A DNA stretch of 64,000 bases, from the NCBI GenBank assembly GCA_946811695.1, contig OX328124.1, forward strand, positions 95,813,304 through 95,877,303, given 5' to 3'. The notes under the pieces are model-generated. The model did no database searches, had not been told where the DNA came from, and was given only the letters and a program-made list of their open reading frames with translations. The first letter of the stretch is position 1, and the number at the start of each line of letters is the position of its first letter. Positions 1-11,189 of this stretch are shown piece by piece. The stretch is from Gonocerus acuteangulatus. Its lineage: Eukaryota > Arthropoda > Insecta > Hemiptera > Coreidae. Both the position numbers and the translations under genes were made by a program.

Positions 1-175
1 TATATAAAGGGAGAAGCATTCCAGGAGTAAGCAAGGTATAAGCCAAGATATTAATCTGATAAAAATAGACTTCTGATTTGAATAGCACGCAGAACAAGCT
101 CAGATGAGACTGAACTTTTTACTCTTACAATAAAAAAAAATTAAGACTAACTCAATGGATTATTTCGATCTGAAA

Positions 176-265
176 GATGCATCAGATAGGAGCGAAAGAC
201 CGTAAGTGCTCTTCATTCATAGGAATAACTACCCTCGTATGAACTATGTTATCATCATTTACATC
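176..265 (-). ncRNA. Box C/D snoRNA, family A copy 1
   Basis: 90 nt. Box C AUGAUGA (258-252), box D CUGA (185-182), terminal stem GAUGU/GCAUC. The guide block is the same as in the other copies; the middle differs at several bases, as expected for an old duplicate under guide constraint. Confidence 0.75.
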
Positions 266-580
266 TTCCATTGTTACAGATTCAAATTTTTCTGGAGGTT
301 CAAAGCTGTTAAATAAAACTTTATTAAATTATATTCACTGAGTGAGATTTAAGTAAACATTTTGGTAAGTCAGGCTAGCTCAGCAGAGAATGAACTTTAC
401 AAACAATGTAATAAAAAAAAAAAAAAAACATTTCATTTGATTACCCAGGCCAAATTACCTATAAAAAGTGTACCTGGAGGGAAATGAACGCACTCTAATT
501 TTGCCGAGAAAAAAAGTGTTACAATAGGCAAACAAGCAAAAAGTAACTAGACCGGCATACAACATTCATTAGATTCGTAA

Positions 581-622
581 GATGCATCAGATAGGAGCGA
601 AAGACCATAAGAGTTCTTCATT
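581..622 (-). pseudogene. Truncated snoRNA family A copy (3' half)
   Basis: Only the D box and guide half is present (minus strand ...GGUCUUUCGCUCCUAUCUGAUGC). The C-box half is replaced by a unit repeated nearby (AATTTTGCyGAAAA, AACAAGCAAAAAGT, ACTAGACCGGC), so it cannot form a C/D fold. Confidence 0.6.
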
Positions 623-689
623 CTAATTTTGCTGAAAAAAAAAGGAGTGTTACAGTAGGGAAACAAGCAAAAAGTGACTAGACCGGCTT

Positions 690-724
690 ACAATATTCGA
701 AAGACGATAAGAGTTCTTCACTCT
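690..724 (-). pseudogene. Remnant of snoRNA family A
   Basis: Keeps only the middle and part of the guide (CGAAAGACGATAAGAGTTCTT on the plus strand). The D box is lost. It lies in the 480-830 local repeat. Confidence 0.45.
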
Positions 725-823
725 AATTTTGCCGAAAAAAAAAAAAAGAAAACAAAAAGTGTTACAGTAGAGAAACAAGCAAAAAGTAACTAGACCGGCA
801 CATAACATTCATTAGATTCGTAA

Positions 824-913
824 GATGCATCAGATAGGAGCGAAAGACCATAAGAGTTCTTCATTCATTGGAATTACTATCCTCATATGAACTATGATAT
901 CATCATTTACATC
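824..913 (-). ncRNA. Box C/D snoRNA, family A copy 2
   Basis: 90 nt, terminal stem GAUGU/GCAUC, box C AUGAUGA, box D CUGA, same 28S-directed guide block. An open reading frame overlaps it but is unlikely to be coding, since the conserved parts are the C/D elements and the guide. It sits in a local duplication with the truncated copies at 581-622 and 690-724. Confidence 0.75.
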
Positions 914-1225
914 TTCCATGTAATAGTCAAATTTATCATTAACTTCATTATAGCGCTGTTTAATCTTCCCTTTCTTTGCCAAGTAAAGGGGACTTGAATT
1001 TACACAGAGGGCCAGACCTGGATCTGACTTTCCTTTCAGGCCAACCAAACCTAGCCAACCTTCTTGATGTGCAGTCTCTTACGTTTATCTCATAATTCAG
1101 CAAATGCCCCTTCCCCTTTTTTAGGCTGAAATAAAGGCAGAAAATTGTTTTCGTACTAATTGCACCTAATTGTTTAAAAATTCCTACTTTATTTGAAAAA
1201 TTGAAATTGAAAAGTAGCCAATTTT

Positions 1226-1230
<5 letters not shown>

Positions 1231-1276
<46 letters not shown>
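1231..1276. repeat. (TA)n microsatellite
   Basis: About 46 bases of TA between snoRNA copies 2 and 3. Confidence 0.9.
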
Positions 1277-1278
<2 letters not shown>

Positions 1279-2100
1279 GTGCTAAAATATTACACAGCCT
1301 AATTACTAAAATGGTTAGAGACAAAATCTAATAATATAATGTATATAACAATGCTAACAATAATGGTTTACATTAAAAATAGTTTTATAAATAAAAAAAA
1401 AAAAAGGAAAGAGAAAATATATTTTAAACTTGAAAAAAAAAAAAATAAAATAAATAAAGACAAATAATTATTTGTCAAATTATAATTTGAGTGTTAATTG
1501 AAATAAAATAAGTAGTAACAAGAACAAATATTCATAGTATTACATTATCACAAGGTGAAAGTAATACCTTATGAGAAGATTTGGTAAACAGAAGAGAGAA
1601 AATATTCAAGGAGTTTGTGGTTAAATACAGAGGGTACAGGGATGGCCTTGAGGGAAAGTCTTTAGTGTGTGGATATATACGGGCGTATTAAAACTGTGTG
1701 TTTTGAGAGCTATTAAAACTTAGCTTATAAAACTAACATTACGTGTATCTAGGAATCAATGAGTCTGCGCAGTGTCCTACTTTAGCCAAAACCAACAATT
1801 CCCGTCACAACTAATCCCAATTAATAGGGAACTTATTTCAGTTTTCCAGACTTACAATTAATACTCTAGGTTAATTCTGAACTTCTTTTAATTTGAGTAC
1901 AAATCTCTCATCTGAATATGAGCGAGACACTGTTCAACGTACTCATATCACGACAAATATGAAGGGAAAAACTCACATATTTACAGAGAATTCAAAGGGT
2001 TTATAGAATCTATTTAGTATTTTAAAAAATATGCAACAACTGATTTATTTGCCCCTAGTATGCAAGATGAGTATTCTATTTTCTAAACAGTACGATAGGA

Positions 2101-2189
2101 GATAGCATCAGATAGGAGCGAAAGACCAACAATGCTCATGAATTCACTGGTAAGAACCTCATATGAACTATGATGTCATCATTTGCATC
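2101..2189 (-). ncRNA. Box C/D snoRNA, family A copy 3
   Basis: About 89 nt with box C AUGAUGA and box D CUGA. The guide block next to box D is identical to the other copies; the middle has diverged. The terminal stem is weaker because of a TA insertion after the D box (GCTATC rather than GCATC). Confidence 0.65.
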
Positions 2190-3337
2190 TCCCCTTTGTT
2201 TAAGTTTATCAAATATTCCATTATATTCACTAAATTTTGCTCTATAATTAGTCATCATAATCAATTGTGAAAATGAAATGTTTAGGCTTAGAATCTTCTT
2301 TGTTCCACTAATACAATGATTTACAATTCACTAAATAGATGTGCATTCACAATAGAAGTATTTGATTTAAGAGGAAGACTGAACACTACAACCCAATGAA
2401 AATAAAATATCTTATCTAACCAGCTATCATTTGATATAAAAAATAAAAAGCAACCTAGAACCCAAAACACTTAAGATCCTTTCTAAAGTGACAGTTGGAT
2501 AGAATGAAGTAGCCATTTTCTACATTAACTTGTACTCAGAAAAATATTTTAGAAGAAACTTAAAAAACTAAAGTAACATTTCAAATTTGTATTAAACATA
2601 TGCCGACAACTAAACTTTGCAGCATGAAGCATTCTACAATTGTTTATCGGAATTTTACTATTTACTTGTTACTTACAAAAAATAATTCCTTAGTTCTCAC
2701 ATTTTGCCACATTGACTGTTGTTTCATGATATCACCTACAAAGAGTATGAGATCGATGTTTTCTCCCTCTTTCTCAAAACATCCTAGATGCCTAGCCGAC
2801 AGTGACATACTGCAATTCCACTAGCGGCCCTTGGTACGATGCATTTCTTGCCTCTCTCTCTATCTGCATGAACCCTTTCGAATAATTTCCTAGTGGTGAA
2901 AGAAATAGCTTAAGATTCCCCCAGTTCTTGTATGATATGAGATTGAACTGCTGAAAAAGTCAGCTATGCAGAAGCGGTGTACTAGAGAGGATGGGTGAAC
3001 TGCTGTACAATTCAAATGTATTGTGGGCCCGACACCTCAGGACTGTTAGAGCATTCAGAAGAAGGAAAAGGGTTAAAATTAAATTAACTAACAATGTCAG
3101 GCTCAAAAATAAGATTTCAATGCCAGTATATAAATAAATACCCTCAACACTGAAATGGTTAAATCCAGGAGGATACGACAAAACATAGGGACCCATTACA
3201 CCTATTCATAATCTAAAATTGTTAAAAATAAATGATACACTTATTTGTGTTGAACACATTTTCCATAAACACAGAGAGTACGAGTCAATGAGAAAACATT
3301 AAAAAATAAAAAAAATGTACATTCTGAAGGTTGCTAG

Positions 3338-3425
3338 GATGCATCAGATAGGAGCGAAAGACCATAAATGCTCATATTTCATAGGAAAAAATCCTCATAT
3401 GAACTATGATATCATCACTTGCATC
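3338..3425 (-). ncRNA. Box C/D snoRNA, family A copy 4
   Basis: 88 nt. Box C GUGAUGA near the 5' end, box D CUGA in CUAUCUGAUGCAUC at the 3' end, short terminal stem GAUGC/GCAUC. The guide next to box D, GUCUUUCGCUCCUAU, complements 28S AUAGGGGCGAAAGAC with one G-U pair. It lies downstream of RpS8 exon 4, presumably in intron 4. Confidence 0.75.
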
Positions 3426-4211
3426 TGCTTACAATTTATAGTAACTTTTCTTTGCTATAAAATGCAGTAACATAGAAAATATAATTCTAATTTTAGAAGG
3501 GAAATATTGTACTATTAGGTAAAATAAGTGTATGGAAATATCAAACCTGAATAAATAAATTTAGAAGACAAAATAATTAGTATGGCTTACACAATTCATT
3601 GGCTCAACGAACAACCATGAGTGTGAATTTGCTTTACAATTTGTTAAGAAAACTTCAGTATTAGCACCTTTTTAGAGCTCACTAATAAAATACTTGAGAC
3701 GACTATTAACTAATTGTTTTAGATCATTTATTCACGATGTAATAGACAACGACATCACATAGTTTAAGCAGAACATTTCTAGGGTTTAACAGGTTTAAAG
3801 TTTCTAAATTAATATTTATTAGTTTGTAAGTTAAAGGTGAGGGTGGGGAAGGATTGGGAGTCGGGAAGCAACTCTAGCCAGTTACTTAAGAATTTATTAA
3901 GAGAAATGTCTGTTCAAATTATTGTTTGATGACAATAGCTATCAGAAATGATTCTGTCAAAATATATGTTACTTTGTGGCAACTTTTAGAATTGTTGCCC
4001 ATGTCATTTTGAGGTTATATAAAATATAGTTTTCTTTAATTCATTGTAAAACAGCAATAAAACGGTTTTTGTGCATTTTTGAAAGTGTCAGGAAGCCTCT
4101 AAAACTCATTTTCATTAAGATATCTTCTCTTAAATCAAGAAATTAATTTGGTTTAATGTATAGTATCATTTCACACCAAATAATAATAAAAAAAAAAAAA
4201 AAAAAAAATAC

Positions 4212-4387
4212 CAATTTGGCGTTCTTTTTCCTGCCCAATGGAAGAGCGTAATGAGCTTCGTACCATTGTCTGAATGGAGTACCATCAATGACTACAATAG
4301 CATTCTTCACTAATGTTTTAGTACGAACAAGCTCATTGTTAGAAGCATTATAAACCACATCTATTAAACGAGTTTTTCTGGTGCAAC
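4212..4387 (-). CDS. RpS8: RpS8 exon 4
   Basis: 176 nt: two bases finish the Cys codon, then 58 codons from [11 protein letters not shown] to GRKKNAKL. Acceptor TTTTCAG. The donor GTATTT runs straight into a long T tract on the transcribed strand. The exon ends in phase 0 after AKL, a plausible eS8 boundary. Confidence 0.93.
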
Positions 4388-7300
4388 CTGAAAAAATAAA
4401 TAAATAATCCACTAATCAGAAAATGTATTACTTAAATCAAGTATATTCTACTTCTAGTAATAGTCTATACAAGAAAAGAAAAATAATTAAGCATATATTC
4501 TTCAAAGAGAAATTCAATTAAAAATAAAAGATTTTAACAAAGAGTTGAAATTTCTGAATAACTACGTAATTCATTGAAGCTCTCAGTGTAACTATGACAA
4601 AATAATCATTAATGACGTATGAAATGCTAAGACAGCATGTCATGATTGTCCTCAATATACACAAAATTAAATCATCACAGAGCTCGAAGGTGAAAAGTAA
4701 TGTCCTTAACGTAATAAACTCTTATAAAAGCATAGTACTTGAATATATAAATGTCCAATAGAGATAATTAATTGCAAAAAATAATAATAAGAAAATATCT
4801 TACATTCAGAGCCCCAAGAAAAGTTTCCATAATCCAATCGAAGAGCTCGGAATTTAGTATTTCCTCCCCTTGTTCTTACAAGATGAACTCTTTTCACTCC
4901 AAGCTGAAATCAAGGAACATTTTTATTAGATCACCTCTCCCTTTTTTTATAGTTAATATGTGTTCTGTTTCTTCAAAAATACAGCTTTTAACTTGCTTGT
5001 GGTGCTTAGAAGTAGATGGCGCCTTAAAAATAAAATTTAGCATGCCTGTTCAAGTAACTTCTGAAAATTGGAGAGGGAAGGGTAATGTCGCGAGTAGTAT
5101 GAAAACGTATTCCAAAAGTCTGACTTGCAGTCATCAGCTGGCTAACAAACTTGGTTTTTTGTTTGATAAAAGGTATTTTTGTGACTTCCTCAAAATCGGA
5201 CCATTTTTGAGGCCATACAACAAATAAATATATAAAAACTTGAACCACTTGAATTTTCATGATGTGTGGGGCATGAAATGTGGACACTTCTCATTGGTTC
5301 CATCGGATTGCCTTGTCAGTTCATCATTAGGGGGATTCCTCCCAATTGAGGAAGGGAGAAAATGCGCTAAAACAGTTTTTTTTTAAATAGTCATTTCCGC
5401 TAACTTTTGAAGCCAAGATTGTGGCTACAATAAGTACAAGTAAGGAGTCACATAACAAAAGGTGAACATGTTAAGTTTCAACAAGGCATTTCAGGGTGTC
5501 TACTATTTTTGTGAAAGCTAATTTCATGACTTTAAATGCGAATTTCATGCCCATTAAAACGAAAATAATTTCACTTAAAAATAAAAAAGCCTTAACTTTT
5601 GTTTAAAATTAGTAAAACCTTACACGGATTATAGTGAAATCTATAAAATTAAAATTTTAAACTGTATAAAATGTGCATTAATTTCGAGTATAAATGTGAA
5701 GAAATGATGATACTAAAAATTTTAGAATGAATATGGAATTAGAAGCCTCAAAAATTTCGAACAATGGTATTAGAATTCAAAATGTCTAAAAATATCACTA
5801 ACTAAATATGTATTGTCAATGTACATAATTTAGTAAATTAAAGTGTACAGTACAACTGAAATTTCGTGACATTTTCATGATTTTTGTGACTTTTTCGTGC
5901 AGTAGACACCCTGAATTTAAAATGACAAAAAATAAAGACCAAGAGACAATAAAACCTATTTTATTGTATTCTATTTTGAACACTGTCCTAGGAGAACTCG
6001 TGTTTAATTTTTTAACTAAAATGAATGGAAGTTTAGGCATCTCTGTATAACAATTGTTGATTAATTTCAATGTGTCTTACATAAAGTCATTTATCCCTTA
6101 AAAAAAACAGTTAGCCATATATCACATAGTATCAAGCTGCCACAAAACAAATCATGGTAACAAACTACAAATAAGGTAAACCAGAATATGAATGCATTAC
6201 CTACTCCTCTAGCTAATTTTTTTTTTTTTTTTAATTCTCCTCTTGTGTATTCAATTTATTCTAATTACCCTCTTCAGTGATACATTTAAAAAGTAGTCTT
6301 CATGATGGGAAGATGATATTGACAACTATTTAAGTGAAATTAACTTTAACCGCAAATCCTGTACTACGTAAATCTATATATAAGTATTTGTGTTAATTAA
6401 ATTAATATACTAATTATTCTTTAAAATATGCACCAGAGAAGGTTTGTTATTTTAAAAGATATGAATGGATCAAGATTTATGCAATAACATGAATAGTGGG
6501 AGAGAGAGGCAGACACTCAACACGATTAAGAAAAAAAATGTTGACACCACTTATGTACTGGGATTATAAAATAAAAAACTTATGAAACACCTAGGGTTAT
6601 GCTAATGGTTTGGGGGTTTCTTTTTAATCGTTCCTAGAAAGAAAAAAAGTTTTTAAATTTAAAAGCTACACCTTTTGAACACTATTTTTGCTCAGTCGAT
6701 TACAAGTTTATTTATTACAATACATTATTATATTTCTAGTTATAAAAATGTTTAAGCTGAGGTAAGTAGGCCATGAAATTTTGTGTAAATTAGGCAATTC
6801 AGGTTGCACCCCTTAAAATCCCAGGTTAAGAATGAATTCTCAATAGTTTATAGCAGAACCAAAAAAAAAAAAAAAAAAAAATTCTCTTTAGTATATAATT
6901 TGCTATTTATAAAGCTTCTTTTATGAAGAGGTTCAAAAATAGGAGACAACAACTCTACCAGACCAAGCAACGTTAAAGAACCATGTGTTACTTCAGGCCA
7001 GAACCAAATAATACTGACACAAAATAAACAATAGCACTATTAACTCGTCACTAACAAAGAAATAGAAAAATCTGCACTTGCTAAACATGCCATTATGCAA
7101 AAACACTCTTTAACTTTGATGACAGAGTAATTCTTTCTACAGAACGAAACAAAAAAAAGACTACAGATACCTGTAGATAAGAAATCTACAGGTATTTCTC
7201 CTATGTACACTAATATTTTTCAAAAACTTATGCCCAAAAGCGACAATTTACGACCAAGTCAGCTACCACAAGGTGAGTCTAAATTTCAATTACACTTTGT

Positions 7301-8195
7301 CATTAAGGACTATTGCGCATGCACCTGTTTACAAATACGCTGTTACCCCGTCTTTTATAACCTCCATAACAGTGAACTTTAGTGCTTAATAACTTCTTTC
7401 CTAGTGAAAAGCGAGCTTTTTTTTTAGCGGATTCGTGTTTAGTGGATCAAAATCCGTTATAGTGCAACATTTCAAAAAAATCGGTGTGGAGACCGCGCTC
7501 CTTCACATTTACCTAATAATTTATTTCATTGAGATATAATGAAGCTTTCAAATATACGTGTTCTGTTTTGTATGCTCATTCTGAGCACAAGCTTCTAACG
7601 AATGGTGGGTAAAATAACTAAATAGCACTGACTCGTGGAATACCTTCACAATAATTTAGCACATTCGAGCATATCTTCATATTAAAACAAATGTCTAAGG
7701 GTTTTGTTAGACTGAAAAAAATAAACCTTTGTATTAGCTGCAGGGCGACCTAACTCGTACTTCCTCTTCTTCCTAATAGGTTTCCTTTTACCTCCAGTCT
7801 TCCTCCTTTTATGATAGTGATCCCTCGAAATACCTAAAAGAAATAAAAATATTAAGTATGAAAAAAATACAAATAAATTAAGTACTTTTTGCTGCAGAGA
7901 AACATTATACTAATATTTCTTTGATGTATGCGTTAGGAATTAATTGTATTAACTAACAGGCAATAAAAATATTTACTAAGTAGAGATTAACAACAGAGAG
8001 TACCTTGTTTAAAAACATGCTGCACAAAATCAAAACTGTAACCCTATTATGAAATTACGAGTTGGAAACAATCAATAATTTCATAAATAACTAAAAATAG
8101 TTTCATTACTATAATTCCAACAGCACAGAAGAACTTTTAAACACAAACCACTAAACTTAAATACGATGAATCTAGATTACAAATAACTTACCCAT
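4212..8195 (-). CDS. RpS8: Ribosomal protein S8 (eS8), exons 1-4, 3' part off window
   Basis: Small-subunit ribosomal protein eS8. Joined exons 8195-8192, 7833-7727, 4903-4804 and 4387-4212 give 129 aa starting [19 protein letters not shown] and running through [20 protein letters not shown] to [12 protein letters not shown], which I recognise as eS8. All splice sites are GT-AG and every phase joins (1, 0, 1, 0). The family is about 208 aa, so some 80 C-terminal residues are missing. I searched the rest of the left edge for the conserved GRADGY region and found nothing, so the last exons should lie left of base 1. As in vertebrate RPS8, introns carry box C/D snoRNAs. The poly-A run just after the exon 4 donor is intronic. 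Confidence 0.96.
4578..4684 (-). ncRNA. Box C/D snoRNA in RpS8 intron 3, U46 (SNORD46)-like
   Basis: Minus strand: terminal stem AGCUC (4684-4680) pairs with GAGCU (4582-4578). Box C is GUGAUGA (4678-4672) and box D is CUGA (4586-4583). The bases just before box D, GUCAUAGUUAC, are an 11-nt perfect complement of the conserved 28S rRNA segment GUAACUAUGAC, with one base between guide and box. Human U46 guides 28S methylation in this segment and is also hosted by RPS8, so orthology is likely. The 28S sequence is from memory. Confidence 0.8.
4804..4903 (-). CDS. RpS8: RpS8 exon 3
   Basis: 100 nt: 33 codons, [20 protein letters not shown] to GNFSWGSE, plus one base of a Cys codon. Acceptor ATTTCAG, donor GTAAGA. 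A Tyr sits where many eS8 proteins have Thr ([10 protein letters not shown]). Confidence 0.95.
5492..5913. mobile_element. 422-bp MITE, TIR CAGGGTGTCTACT
   Basis: Begins CAGGGTGTCTACT and ends AGTAGACACCCTG, perfect inverted ends. No coding capacity. A second copy is at 17377-18926. The ends resemble hAT-type termini but no clear 8-bp duplication is visible (cattt/aattt flanks). Lies in RpS8 intron 2. Confidence 0.7.
7050..7260 (+). pseudogene. Penelope-like element fragment (endonuclease 3' end)
   Basis: Shares phrases with the Penelope-like ORF at 60.5-60.77 kb: TCTGCACTTGCTAAA, GAACGAAACAAAAAAA, ATTTCTCCTATGTAC and CTAATATTTT. It is out of frame and missing an internal piece. In RpS8 intron 2, opposite to transcription. 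Confidence 0.65.
7315..7505 (+). repeat. Solo copy of the 24.1/25.0 kb inverted-repeat arm
   Basis: Starts GCGCATGCACCTGTTTACAA and contains CAGTGAACTTTAGTGCTTAA, ACTTCTTTCCTAGT and ATTCGTGTTTAGTG, closely matching 25041-25232 and the reverse of 24131-24324. It is a stand-alone copy of that repeat, probably a MITE or one end of a longer element. Confidence 0.6.
7727..7833 (-). CDS. RpS8: RpS8 exon 2
   Basis: 107 nt: two bases finishing Gly2, then 35 codons, [10 protein letters not shown] to GRPAANTK. Acceptor CTTTTAG, donor GTTTAT. This is the basic N-terminal extension of eS8, rich in KRK motifs. Confidence 0.95.
8192..8195 (-). CDS. RpS8: RpS8 coding exon 1 (ATG plus one base)
   Basis: The exon codes only ATG G before donor GTAAGT. 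The split glycine codon is completed by GT at the start of exon 2. A very short first coding exon that holds little beyond the start codon is common in ribosomal protein genes. Confidence 0.9.
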
Positions 8196-8221
8196 GCCTC
8201 CGACTTATGACACAAGAAAAG
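8196..8221 (-). promoter_or_regulatory. RpS8 5' UTR with candidate TOP start
   Basis: Reading the minus strand towards the ATG there is a C followed by pyrimidines (CTTTTCTT, from base 8221) 26 bases before the start codon. This matches a 5' terminal oligopyrimidine tract, the usual transcription start of ribosomal protein mRNAs, giving a very short leader ending GGAGGC before ATGG. The start site itself is inferred. Confidence 0.55.
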
Positions 8222-8269
8222 ATGGAGACACCACTCTACTCTCTAAGTTAGAGCTCTGCCAACCTAATC

Positions 8270-9690
8270 ATACTAAACAAACTTTAACACATTTTATTTT
8301 TTAAAAATGATCTTTTATGATAATTATTTTAAGTAAAAGTTATAGTCTATTTACGCCAATTACACCAAAAACTAATAAACATTTTGATAATTTTAAAGAA
8401 CATTTTTCTTTTAATGTTTTAGAAAGTATTTTATTGTTTATAAAAATATTATTTTTTTAAATCTATTTAAACTTTACGATGAATTAAAAAATATATTTTA
8501 TTAGAATAGTAATAGGAAATAATATCTTTGAATATAATTAAAACATTTTTGGAAGAATGAGCGGGAATATCTTCAGTTTAAAATGCGATTATAAATTTGA
8601 TTATTTATCTATTTTTCCATAAATATAGACTCTTCTTTAAATTTTATTTATTTTCAAACGTAGGTAGTGACTGCCTTCCCTCGAATAGGTTTTATACATT
8701 GAGTTAGAATCTACTGACTCAATGGTTTTATACTTGTTTTAAACGTAAGCTTCAAAAGAACAGGGGACTAACTCTCCCCCCCCCCTCAAATAGAAAAATA
8801 CATATATTGAAAACATTTATTTGATCACCTATCTAAAATTTTTATTTTCTTCACTTCTTTAAATTTTTTAAAATTTTTATTTTCATCGTTTCGGCTGTTA
8901 CCATTATCATCTAGAAGGATAATAACACGTCTGTATTATAATTTAAAATTATCTTATTTATGATAACACATTTGTCTGAATTAAACATTGAGATTGTCAT
9001 TTATATGGCTTCTACTTATCATTCAACCTTAATATTTTTTACCCTTTTAATTCTATTATATTCTTTATATACATTTCATTATTCCATAAATAATTATAAT
9101 CTTTTCAAACTAATAAACACATAATTGTACATTTTTACTATTTAAAATATCCACATAATCTTTGAGCATTTTTTGTGAGAGTTTTAAAATTTACTTCATA
9201 ATCAGAGCATATTATATACAATTATCTAATATATTTCCTCTCCTCTTATTTCTCTTATTTTGCAGAATTAAGGGGAAGTCTAAATATAAAATTTGTGTCT
9301 TTCAACTATTAACTGCTACCTAGTTTTCTTTATTTTTTTGATGCTACTTCATCCTTTCTTCCTCATATTAGCAAGTTTTAATGTGAACATTAAGAAATAA
9401 ACCCCAAGAAAACTGCATTGGTGGTGCATTCAATAGATCAAGGAACCAATTTGGTTTGGATTTACCACTAATTCTTTATTATTATTCAAAAAAATGGTTA
9501 CATTTTTATGAACAATGAGATTGTTTATAATTTAAGTTATAGTGCTAATGTCCATTGTAATTGATGCACAATAATTTAAAAAACAAAAAACTTTTAAGTT
9601 CCTTACCGTGTATAGTGAAGACAAAAAAAATTGTAAGTAGTGAAAATATGTTTTAGAATTTATGTTCAATAAGTTGTTATAATACTAAGC
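8270..9690. other. AT-rich intergenic DNA upstream of RpS8
   Basis: Very AT-rich, no open frame with recognisable content, no repeat found beyond short runs (a C run near 8778). It lies upstream of RpS8 and may hold its promoter next to 8221. Confidence 0.5.
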
Positions 9691-10728
9691 CAGATGGTGA
9701 TCCCAAGGGCATCAAAGAAAGAATGCTGCCTTGCTGGATTCCCACTACGCAGAGAGTAAACTTGAGAACCCAGAGATGGGGTCATGCCTCCTGGAGGTGA
9801 CTGGTGGACTCGTGTGGACATTCGGTCAGAGAAATCTTTACTGCTAGTAAAATGTGCAGATAAAAACTTTAGACATTACAAACCACCGGGCTTCGGTGGA
9901 ATTTATACTGTCCTGTTATGCAAGGCGCTGGACCTGTAAGAGCTTTGCAGCAACACCCCCAATATTGCAGGACGGAAGTACACAGCTACTGTCGGACCGG
10001 TGATTACCTGTATGATAAATTTTTCTAGGCTCAATTGAATCTTTTTTCTGAATAAAGATTAAATAAATATTATCTAGATTTTATTTTTGGTAGACTTATT
10101 ACCCTTTGCATCAGGTGAAATTTATTCCCTAACCAGGGAAGGAGACCCATGATGAGCCAGTCATTACTTCCCATTCATCTCTCTATTTAAAACTGTGGAT
10201 GATGTTCTTGATAGATACATAAGGGCCAAAAATATGAAGGATTGATTGATGCTGAGGCAACAACATGCCTACAGGCATGGAAGATCTTGCAGAACGCCAT
10301 TGCATGCAAAAGTGGAAGACATCCTGTAGGGAGCATTTCTAGCATTGCACTAGGAGTATTTCTGTATATAGAAGGGGCTTTTGACAACACCCTAACTCCA
10401 ACTTCAATCAATGTCCTACAAAGGAATGTTATTAACGAATCTCTTCTTATGGATAAATGATTTGATGAAGAATATAATATATCAGGCCAAAATGGGCAAT
10501 TGCTACAAGAAAGTTAAGACAACTGCTGTATGCCCTCAAGGGGGGTCCTTTCCCCACTACTCTGGAGTTTGGTAGTAGAATAACTGCTACATTTGCTCAA
10601 TGTTGCTGGAAATACAGCAATATATAGTGATTATTATTAAATGTTTTGATTAGAGGATAATCTCTGCATTTATGGCAATGGCACTGAAAACTGTACTGAG
10701 CTGGTGGACCAAAGTAGGACTAAATATA

Positions 10729-10786
10729 TTTAGTAACTGTCTTCTTTGGGTTGATATATATCAACCCAAAGAAGACGATTACTAAA
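10729..10786. repeat. 58-bp near-perfect palindrome
   Basis: TTTAGTAA...TTACTAAA encloses GTCTTCTTTGGGTTGATA and its exact reverse complement with almost no loop. Sits inside the decayed retrotransposon. Confidence 0.9.
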
Positions 10787-11189
10787 CTGTTTACAACTAG
10801 AAAACGCCACTAAACGCTCCGATTATCACTTTACATTTAGCTTTCCCTAACAAATTTATTTTGTTTCTGTCAATCGTCTTTAATTTAAATTAAATTATAA
10901 TTATTAAACTAGCAATAAAGAAAACATTAATTCCATATAATTTAAACTAAAATTATTAATTACGTAAAATAAATTTATTTTTTTAGATTTTTGTGTTCAC
11001 TTATTAATTATTATTATTATTCTTTAATTAGTGCAAAAACCTTTGCAAATAAGTTTCCCGCCACTTTGTGCTACTGAAAGAAATCTTATTTCCCCCAAAG
11101 CTGCGAAGCTCCCGCTGCAAATTTAATTGTTTACGCTTTGGAAAAGGACCACTGTCTTTCTCCGAATTCCAGCATGCTTTCATCTGGGC

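Larger units (their letters stand above)
480..830. repeat. Local tandem duplication around snoRNA copies
   Basis: Three imperfect units each hold an AATTTTGCyGAAAA run, AGTGTTACA, AACAAGCAAAAAGT, ACTAGACCGGC and, where intact, ATTCATTAGATTCGTAAG leading into a snoRNA D-box end. The units differ in A-tract length. This shows that the snoRNA cluster grew partly by unequal local duplication. Confidence 0.7.

Noticed and set aside
830..1048. 72-codon minus ORF
   Set aside because: Overlaps a snoRNA copy. The conservation among copies follows boxes C/D and the guide, not codons.
2600..3196. Short ORFs between snoRNA copies as possible RpS8 exons 5-6
   Set aside because: None encodes the conserved eS8 C-terminus (TEAEE, CGRADGY, LEFYLRKIK).
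4772..5227. 151-codon plus ORF
   Set aside because: Largely antisense to RpS8 exon 3 and its introns; no recognisable content.
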